A stretch of DNA of 10,898 nt from contig JBBRMF010000181.1 in assembly GCA_038230975.1 (NCBI GenBank), forward strand, positions 1 through 10,898. Direction: 5' to 3'. Below the pieces are notes generated by a model, which worked only from the letters and a program-made list of their open reading frames with translations, was not told the DNA's origin and did not search any database. Positions 5,843-10,898 of this stretch are shown here, piece by piece. Position 1 is the first letter of the stretch. The number at the start of each line of letters is the position of its first letter. Made by a program: the position numbers and the translations under genes. This DNA is from JANXVV01 sp038230975 (lineage in GTDB: Bacteria; Planctomycetota; Phycisphaerae; Tepidisphaerales; Tepidisphaeraceae).

Positions 5843-7357
5843 TTAATTTGTTCCAAGTACAACCTCCTCCGCCTCCACCAGTCGTTTATACGCCTGAATG
5901 ATCTCTTCCTTCGCGACTTTCGGGAGGTTCGCAGCCATCGCGACATTTTCCGCAGTACGAATGAAGCGCTGTTGCTTCACGCCCGCGCGATCCAGGTCGT
6001 CTGCTTCCTTTTCCAGTGCCTCGATCGCCTCTCCCTGCTTCTCAAACTCGTTGAACCGTGGCGAGGATTCAATAAACTTCACGATCTCGGGTGATTCCTT
6101 CGCCAGAATCTCTGTTGCACTTGGATTCAGTAAATTAGAAAGTTCCGGCCAACGGCGCTCCACCCGCGTTTGCAGGGATCGGCGCATTTGATCGCGTTCA
6201 GCCGTGAGCTTTTGTTTCTTCTTGTCGATCTCGCGCTTTTGCCGTTCGACCTCGGAGAATTTTGTTCGGGCCGTCTGCACGCGCCGGGGGCCTTCCAGTG
6301 CAAGAACCTTCGAGAGCTGTTGAAGCACCGCTTTATCCGAGGGATTGGCGACGGCCAGCAGGCGATCGAAATCGTCCTCGGAATTGAACAACGCGCCGCC
6401 ATTCATCGGTGAGCCCTTGGCGTATTTGCGAAGGAAGGCATCTGACGTCTTCATCGAAATATCGACCGTCTCGCTATGGATCAACGCATAGGCGTGAGCT
6501 TCGGCAAACGAGACCTTCCCATCCCCGTCAAAATCGGGCTTTTCGATTTCGTCTCCCGCGCGCGTTTGCCCGTACAGCGCGGCCCAGAAATAGGTGCTGT
6601 ACTCCTTGTAATTCTCCTCATCGACATCCGCAGTGCAACCGGCGGCGAAGCGTGTCGGGAGGGTGGCGAAAAAACCGCATCGGTTTCGAGGAGACAATCC
6701 CTTGTTCGGATCGCCGTCGACGAACAGGACATCCGCGAAACCGCCACCGAAGCATTGGACCATCACCATGACGATGCGCACCTTGGCCGGTAACCGGTCG
6801 AGCAGGGCGGCAAACTCTTTGACGGGCATGTCTGCTTCGTTCCACATCGCAAGCGTTTGATTGGTGGGTGGCTTACCCTGCCCGCGCCCACCGTGACCGG
6901 TGAAGTAAACAAATAGCCGATCATCATCATTGAGCTTGGCCCCGATCGTATCGAACCATTTGCCTAGGCTCTGCCGTCCGGAAGGCCCCCACAAATGCGG
7001 AATCGCATGCGCGCGATACTGTGTCGTCAGTCCTTGTTCGCGGTTAAAGGCTTCAGCCAAAAGCGCGTTGGCACGCGGGGGTTCAAATTTCGGATCGAAA
7101 AACTGCAGGTCTTTCCCACCCGCGAGTCCGTCGCTGAAAAGGATCTCGTGCGGCATCCCATCGAGTTGCGCATCGTGCATGAATCGCTGCAAGTACAGCA
7201 CGTTTTTTTCAAGTGAGACCTGATTGTTGGAAGCGGAGCTGCCCCCGCCGATCGTCAGGAAGTGATCCTTCGCGACTGCCGGTTCCACCCCCGCGATCGC
7301 AACCAGCAATAGAACGGCAATCGAACGATATTCAAACCGGCGAACGGAGCAGTGCAT
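5843..7357 (-). CDS. Exported caspase-like cysteine protease with EF-hand and C-terminal coiled coil
   Basis: The product has 504 residues. It begins with a signal peptide (basic MHCSVRRFEYR, hydrophobic SIAVLLLVAIAGV, likely cleavage after AVA-29). A caspase/legumain-like (clan CD) fold follows. The predicted catalytic His155 stands in FVYFTGHGGRG and Cys202 in VMVQCFGGGFAD, each after a hydrophobic strand as in metacaspases and C13 peptidases. Residues 275-286 (DFDGDGKVSFAE) form a canonical 12-residue EF-hand calcium loop inside or just after the protease domain. From about 355 to 400, and again about 435-500, the sequence is rich in Lys, Glu and Arg with heptad-like spacing and probably forms coiled coils. 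The ATG at 7357 is chosen because AGAGGA lies six bases upstream and it opens on the signal peptide; the longer frame from a TTG at 7444 does not. Substrate and role are unknown. Calcium-dependent activation in the cell envelope is an inference from the EF-hand. Confidence 0.82.
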   Translation of the reverse strand: MHCSVRRFEYRSIAVLLLVAIAGVEPAVAKDHFLTIGGGSSASNNQVSLEKNVLYLQRFMHDAQLDGMPHEILFSDGLAGGKDLQFFDPKFEPPRANALLAEAFNREQGLTTQYRAHAIPHLWGPSGRQSLGKWFDTIGAKLNDDDRLFVYFTGHGGRGQGKPPTNQTLAMWNEADMPVKEFAALLDRLPAKVRIVMVMVQCFGGGFADVLFVDGDPNKGLSPRNRCGFFATLPTRFAAGCTADVDEENYKEYSTYFWAALYGQTRAGDEIEKPDFDGDGKVSFAEAHAYALIHSETVDISMKTSDAFLRKYAKGSPMNGGALFNSEDDFDRLLAVANPSDKAVLQQLSKVLALEGPRRVQTARTKFSEVERQKREIDKKKQKLTAERDQMRRSLQTRVERRWPELSNLLNPSATEILAKESPEIVKFIESSPRFNEFEKQGEAIEALEKEADDLDRAGVKQQRFIRTAENVAMAANLPKVAKEEIIQAYKRLVEAEEVVLGTN

Positions 7358-7480
7358 GTCGAATCCTCTGGCGTTAATTCCATCCATTATCACAGCGCCG
7401 ACAGACAAATGTTGCAGCAGACGGGTTCGGAAAAAACATTGCAAAACGCTTCACTTTTTTTGCGTTTATAAATCCCTTGC

Positions 7481-7510
7481 TTGACACTTGCCCAAACAAG
7501 TACCGATAAT
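7481..7510 (+). promoter_or_regulatory. Strong promoter of the Sua5-phosphatase/rpiB operon
   Basis: TTGACA (7481-7486), an 18-base spacer and GATAAT (7505-7510) form a near-consensus sigma70 promoter. The predicted start point falls at about 7516-7519, practically on the ATG at 7519, so the message would be leaderless or almost so. No Shine-Dalgarno sequence is present. The spacer contains ACTTG-N6-CAAGT, a short inverted repeat that might bind a regulator. The divergent protease gene starts at 7357 and may share control. Confidence 0.65.
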
Positions 7511-7518
7511 CGAGTAAG

Positions 7519-8652
7519 ATGTCAGCACCGGTTGTAAATATATTCGATACAGGGGACTACGAGCAGCAGATCCTCCGCGCTGCGGAATTGCTGCGGGATT
7601 CAAAATTAGTCGTATTGCCCACCGAGACGGTTTACGGTGCCGCCGCACTGCTGCGAAAGCCCGCAGCCATCAATCGACTGAAAGCCATGCGGCCAGATGC
7701 CGCCGGAAAACCCCTGACCGTGCATCTGGCGTATCGCGATGACGCCGAAAAGTTCCTCGGTGCCATCGGTGAGACCGGCCGGCGAATGATGAAAAAGCTC
7801 TGGCCCGGTCCCGTGGGATTGCTCTTCGAGGTTCCCGCCGAGCGCCGCCAGGAAGTCGCGGCTGAGCAGGGCGTCGCAGAATCTGATTTGTACGATTCCG
7901 GCATGATCACGCTGCGCTGCCCGGATCATATCGTCGCCACCGATGTGATTTCAGAAGCGGGCGATACCGTCGTGGCCGTTCGGGCCGGCGTGGGTTCTGA
8001 TCAACCCGCTCTTCGGGCCGATCAAGTCGCCCGGGACATGGGCGATCAAGTTGATCTCATTTTAGATGCCGGTCAGTCGCTTTATAGCAAGCCTTCTACG
8101 ATCGTGAAGGTAAAGGCCAACGGTTATGAAATCGTGCGCGCGGGGGTGTACGATGCCCGCATCATCGAGCGGTTGATGCGCACGACGATTCTCTTCGTCT
8201 GCAGCGGGAATACCTGCCGTTCACCGATGGCCGAGGCGATCGCGCGGCGGATGCTGGCCGATAAACTCAACCTCACTGAAGCGGAGCTAGAAAAAAAAGG
8301 CATCACGGTCATGTCCGCCGGCAGCATGGCGATGCACGGAGCGCGGGCGACGGCGCAAGGGGTTGAAGCATTGCGTGAATTGGGAATCGATCTGACCAAA
8401 CACCGCTCACGGCCGCTTTCGGTGGAACTGATTCATCAGGCGGACATGATCTATACGATGGGCAACGGCCATGCCCATGCCGTGGTAGCTCTTGTGCCGG
8501 CGGCGGCTGAAAAGGTAACGACCCTCGCGCCCGGCCGGGAGATTGAAGATCCCATCGGAAGCGACGTTGCCGTCTATCGTGCGTTAGCGGTTGAGCTGCG
8601 AGAATTGATCGAGAATCGTCTGAACGAAAAGACGCTGGAGAGTGTACTTTGA
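7519..8652 (+). CDS. Fusion of Sua5/TsaC-type domain and low-molecular-weight protein phosphatase (predicted arginine phosphatase)
   Basis: The 377-residue protein joins two enzymes. Residues 15-215 are a Sua5/YrdC/YwlC domain, which normally makes threonylcarbamoyl-AMP for tRNA t6A37. Visible motifs are VVLPTETVYGAAAL (31-44), KAMRPDAAGKPL (55-66, with Lys55 and Arg58), KLWPGPVGLL, and DLILDAG...KPSTIVKV. The expected PSAN motif, with the SxN of the 'KxR...SxN' tetrad, reads AVRAG at 153-157. Residues 221-377 are a LMW phosphatase of the Wzb/YwlE type: P-loop CSGNTCRS with nucleophile Cys228 and Arg234, and general acid Asp344 in EDPIG. Thr232 in the loop is the residue that gives B. subtilis YwlE its phosphoarginine preference; tyrosine phosphatases have Ile or similar there. 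The start is the first ATG after a strong promoter. rpiB follows after 17 bp. Domain calls are firm; arginine phosphatase activity and loss of t6A activity are inferences. Confidence 0.93.
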   Translation: MSAPVVNIFDTGDYEQQILRAAELLRDSKLVVLPTETVYGAAALLRKPAAINRLKAMRPDAAGKPLTVHLAYRDDAEKFLGAIGETGRRMMKKLWPGPVGLLFEVPAERRQEVAAEQGVAESDLYDSGMITLRCPDHIVATDVISEAGDTVVAVRAGVGSDQPALRADQVARDMGDQVDLILDAGQSLYSKPSTIVKVKANGYEIVRAGVYDARIIERLMRTTILFVCSGNTCRSPMAEAIARRMLADKLNLTEAELEKKGITVMSAGSMAMHGARATAQGVEALRELGIDLTKHRSRPLSVELIHQADMIYTMGNGHAHAVVALVPAAAEKVTTLAPGREIEDPIGSDVAVYRALAVELRELIENRLNEKTLESVL

Positions 8653-8669
8653 GCGGAAAACACTCGGCC

Positions 8670-9122
8670 ATGAAAATCGCCATTGCCTGCGATCATCGCG
8701 GTTTTGAAGCCAAGCGCCGGTTGCTTCCGACGTTGAAAAAACTCGGCCATGAAGTACAGGACATCGGTTGCGAGGGCACCGGCAGCGTCGATTATCCCGA
8801 TTTCGCCGTCCCCGTCGCCAAACAGGTGGCCGCCCGAAAATTTGACGTTGGCATCCTCCTCGATGGCAGCGGAATCGGAATGTCCGTCGTCGCCAACAAA
8901 GTGATGGGCGTGCGTGCCGCGCTCGTCCACGATGAGGTCACCGCCCGCCGCGCCCGCGAGCACAATCATTGCAATGTGCTGTGTCTCGGCACCGACCTCT
9001 TGAGCGAAGATCAAATCCGAAAAATCGTCGAGATTTTTCTTGGAACCCCGTTCGGCGATGGTCGACACGCTCGCCGGGTTGAAAAGGTGGCGGAAGTCGA
9101 AAAAGAAGAGCGCGGGCAGTGA
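8670..9122 (+). CDS. rpiB: Ribose-5-phosphate isomerase B family protein
   Basis: RpiB interconverts ribulose 5-phosphate and ribose 5-phosphate in the cytoplasmic pentose phosphate pathway. The 150 residues match the family along their length: MKIAIACDHRGFEAK, VDYPDFAVPVA, GILLDGSGIGMSVVANKVMG, VRAAL, AREHNHCNVLCLG, and FLGTPFGDGRHARRV. The ATG at 8670 is chosen by homology of the first residues; a TTG at 8649 would overlap the preceding stop. The Shine-Dalgarno sequence is weak, so translation may be coupled to the fusion gene ending 17 bp upstream. The catalytic Cys of E. coli RpiB (LICGTG) is replaced by Asp65 (LLDGSG). Some family members use another base, so activity is possible, but a related sugar-phosphate isomerase function cannot be excluded. 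The last ~12 residues are a charged extension. Confidence 0.92.
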   Translation: MKIAIACDHRGFEAKRRLLPTLKKLGHEVQDIGCEGTGSVDYPDFAVPVAKQVAARKFDVGILLDGSGIGMSVVANKVMGVRAALVHDEVTARRAREHNHCNVLCLGTDLLSEDQIRKIVEIFLGTPFGDGRHARRVEKVAEVEKEERGQ

Positions 9123-9202
9123 TTGCGAAGTGGGGATAGGGTGGGAGAACTCGCCAATACTACACCCGCGCAAGAACACGCTTCTGCGGAACCGAATCAG
9201 AA

Positions 9203-10408
9203 ATGTTGCGAATTTGTTTGAGAATCCCGTCGTTTGTTTCACGCCTCAACCTGCGTCTAGCCATGATTGCATACACGCTGGCGTGCCTGCCAGTATCCCC
9301 GCGAGCTCTGGCGGGCCCATACGTTGTCGATCTCCACCCACTGTGCGTGGGAGTTAGTGGATATGCGCCGAACGGCGGTGAAGGGCAATCCGTCGGCGCC
9401 AAGAACATCTTCTCTATGGACGGGGTCAACGGCAGCATCACCCACGCCTTACTCCAAAATGGTGCGGCACAAGTCACCGACATTCACCCGACGAATCTCA
9501 CCGCCTTTCAAAACTCCGTCGCCAACGCCACCGACGGTGTCCAGCAGGCGGGCTACGGGTCCGGCTTGCGCGGCACTTTCGTCCATGCGCTTATGTGGAA
9601 CGGGACCGCCGATTCCGCGGTCGATCTGAACCCGGGCAACCTCGGAATCAACTTTTCCATCGCCTCTGGCGTCGGCGGCGGCCAACAGGCGGGGCTTGGT
9701 AGTGGCACCAGCACGGGTGGCCAGTTCCATGCGATCGTATGGTCCGGTACCTCCAATTCTGCGGTCGATCTGAACCCGCCAGGCATTGTCCAATCGATGG
9801 CGTCGGCGACGGACGGCAACCGCCAAGTTGGTTCCATCTCCAGCGGCTTTTCCGGAACGAACCACGCCATGGTATGGAGCGGCACGCCAAGTTCCGGAAT
9901 CGACCTGCATTCGACCACGCTCCACGGCCTCACAGATTCGGTGGCGTTGGGAGTCAGCCTAAATCAGCAAGTCGGGTACGCGTATGACCGCGCGACAAGC
10001 TTCTACAACCACGCTCTGTTGTGGAACGGCACGGCTGATTCTGTAGTGGACCTCAGCCCGCCAGGCTTCACCAATTCCATCGCCACCGCCACCAACGGGA
10101 TGAATCAGGTTGGGTACGGCAGCGGGATTGGGAGCGAGTACAGCTTTCACGCGCTGCTCTGGAACGGAACGGCCGACTCGGCGGTGGATTTGCAACTGCT
10201 GCTCCCGCCAGGTTACTACGCATCCAGCGCCAGCGTTATTGACGCGGCGGGCAACATTTACGGGACTGCGATGGCAGCCGGCGGCAGGTATGCGGTCGAA
10301 TGGGCGGTGCCCGAGCCGTCCAGTCTTTTTGGTGTTATAGTCGTTGTCGCGTTGGTGCTGAGGCCTCAATGCCACCGGCCGCGATTGATGACGTCGATCA
10401 GTACGTAA
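9203..10408 (+). CDS. Secreted HAF-repeat protein with PEP-CTERM sorting signal
   Basis: The 401-residue protein starts with a signal peptide (basic SRLNLRLA, hydrophobic MIAYTLACLPV, probable cleavage near ALA-37). The body consists of about six repeats of 45-49 residues (starting near 81, 128, 176, 221, 270 and 316) plus a degenerate seventh (YAVEW, 363). Each reads roughly HALLWNGTADSAVDLNPPGF, then S-IA-ATDG-QQVGYGSG. This fits the extracellular 'HAF' repeat family, probably forming beta blades. The C-terminus has VPEPSSL (369-375), a hydrophobic segment (FGVIVVVALVL) and a basic end, the PEP-CTERM tripartite signal read by exosortase. The tail after the basic residues is about ten residues longer than usual. 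The ATG at 9203 has no good Shine-Dalgarno sequence; the ATG at 9263 is possible but would shorten the signal peptide. Function is unknown; a surface or matrix protein is likely. Confidence 0.85.
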   Translation: MLRICLRIPSFVSRLNLRLAMIAYTLACLPVSPRALAGPYVVDLHPLCVGVSGYAPNGGEGQSVGAKNIFSMDGVNGSITHALLQNGAAQVTDIHPTNLTAFQNSVANATDGVQQAGYGSGLRGTFVHALMWNGTADSAVDLNPGNLGINFSIASGVGGGQQAGLGSGTSTGGQFHAIVWSGTSNSAVDLNPPGIVQSMASATDGNRQVGSISSGFSGTNHAMVWSGTPSSGIDLHSTTLHGLTDSVALGVSLNQQVGYAYDRATSFYNHALLWNGTADSVVDLSPPGFTNSIATATNGMNQVGYGSGIGSEYSFHALLWNGTADSAVDLQLLLPPGYYASSASVIDAAGNIYGTAMAAGGRYAVEWAVPEPSSLFGVIVVVALVLRPQCHRPRLMTSIST

Positions 10409-10517
10409 GGCGGCTGTACTAACTCACCATTTGCCTCAAAGAAATAATTGGAGTCGCGAGTCGTTTTTTAGTCCCCATCGCATCTCATCGCTCCATTCGC
10501 GCTCGCCCCAAATCAGA

Positions 10518-10564
10518 ACGCGACCGACACGCCCCACGGCCAATCAATGTTTTTGCGGTCGCGT
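10518..10564. repeat. Inverted repeat with 9-bp arms
   Basis: ACGCGACCG (10518-10526) and CGGTCGCGT (10556-10564) are exact reverse complements separated by 29 bases. No T-run follows, so a terminator role is unlikely. It is the first of three palindromic structures downstream of the HAF-repeat gene. Confidence 0.5.
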
Positions 10565-10578
10565 GCAGAGGTAGTTCA

Positions 10579-10652
10579 CCCCCGTCCGGTTTCCTTCCCC
10601 GGATCGATGGTCCTATCTCCCCATCGCACCGGGAGGGAAAGCCGGACGGGGG
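10579..10652. repeat. Long imperfect hairpin (74 nt)
   Basis: The outer arms CCCCCGTCCGG (10579-10589) and CCGGACGGGGG (10642-10652) are perfect 11-bp complements. Inside, TTCC/GGAA-type pairing, CCCGG/CCGGG and finally CGATGG (10605-10610) with CCATCG (10621-10626) extend the stem to a 10-base loop. The DNA or RNA could fold over its whole length. No transposase or T-run is attached, so it is best described as a REP- or MITE-like palindromic unit. Confidence 0.65.
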
Positions 10653-10787
10653 CAACACTCATCCGCACGTCGCCGCCAGGGGATGTTCGAGGAGTGGGGC
10701 GCAATCGGCGACATTCAGTTTTGGGGCGAGCGCTCCCCGGGGTTGCATTTTAACCCGTAGGGTCCGCACGGAGCTTGGGAATTTTTA

Positions 10788-10852
10788 GGTGGCGTGGGCG
10801 TCTGGCCCGCGTTCTTTTGGGAAGAAAGCACGGGCGAGACGCCCATGCCACC
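10788..10852. repeat. REP-like palindrome, possible bidirectional terminator
   Basis: The arms GGTGGCGTGGGCGTCTGGCC (continuing CG) and CGGGCGAGACGCCCATGCCA (continuing CC) match at 20 of 22 positions. Inside, TTCTT and AAGAA pair around TTGGG. T-runs flank it on both sides (TTTTTA before, ATTTTT after); only the right-hand run would serve as a terminator tail for rightward RNA. Similar 'GGGCGTCT...AGACGCCC' units recur in planctomycete and related genomes, as I recall, which suggests a dispersed repeat. Confidence 0.7.
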
Positions 10853-10898
10853 ATTTTTCCCCCAGCTCACTGCGGCCCGTTGGCTTCACGCTGAATAC

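Larger units (their letters stand above)
10409..10898. other. Non-coding, palindrome-rich intergenic region
   Basis: No gene could be supported in these 490 bases: the longest frame (10547-10753) has no ribosome binding site or protein-like motif and runs across an inverted repeat. The region carries three successive inverted repeats at 10518-10564, 10579-10652 and 10788-10852, described separately. Between them, 10653-10787 shows nothing recognisable. Confidence 0.6.

Noticed and set aside
9123..9202. Separate promoter or terminator between rpiB and the HAF-repeat gene
   Set aside because: No -35/-10 pair or hairpin could be supported in these 80 bases, so whether the last gene belongs to the rpiB operon stays open.

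Overview
The window looks like chromosomal DNA of a planctomycete, possibly the Phycisphaerae side of the phylum. This is an inference from gene content. The clues are a bacterial topoisomerase VI B subunit, a Sua5-phosphatase fusion followed by rpiB, a secreted caspase-like protein with an EF-hand, a HAF-repeat protein with a PEP-CTERM tail, and long palindromic repeats of the 'GGGCGTCT...AGACGCCC' kind. No rRNA, tRNA or CRISPR array was seen.

Layout. Positions 1-442 hold the 3' end of a frameshifted IS256-family transposase gene and its probable right terminal repeat. Positions 443-936 have no convincing gene, but contain two copies of a repeat exactly 118 bp apart and the possible 5' stub of a gene cut by the IS. 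Positions 937-3213 form a compact rightward module: a strong promoter with a perfect palindromic operator, a MerR-like regulator, a small excisionase-like HTH protein and a complete tyrosine recombinase, closed by a terminator-like hairpin. This is the control and integration end of an integrative element. It abuts the 3' end of a leftward topoisomerase VI B gene (3226-5379). No topoisomerase VI A gene, the usual partner, is visible.

Right of that, an orphan MazE/AbrB-type antitoxin (5585-5812) converges on a leftward gene for an exported caspase-like protease (5843-7357). The divergent intergenic region 7358-7518 carries a near-consensus promoter for a rightward pair: a Sua5/TsaC-LMW phosphatase fusion (7519-8652) and rpiB (8670-9122). 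This reproduces the ywlC-ywlE-ywlF order of Bacillus subtilis, with the first two genes fused. The phosphatase loop carries the Thr typical of protein-arginine phosphatases. The Sua5 domain lacks the usual SxN motif, and RpiB has Asp where the catalytic Cys is expected. A secreted HAF-repeat PEP-CTERM protein follows (9203-10408). The last 490 bases are non-coding and hold three successive inverted repeats.

The most interesting points are: the element lodged at the 3' end of top6B where top6A might be expected; the fusion enzyme with one half apparently altered and the other predicted to be an arginine phosphatase; the operator/promoter switch of the integration module; the exported EF-hand caspase-like protein; and an apparent excess of the palindrome CGATCG across the window.
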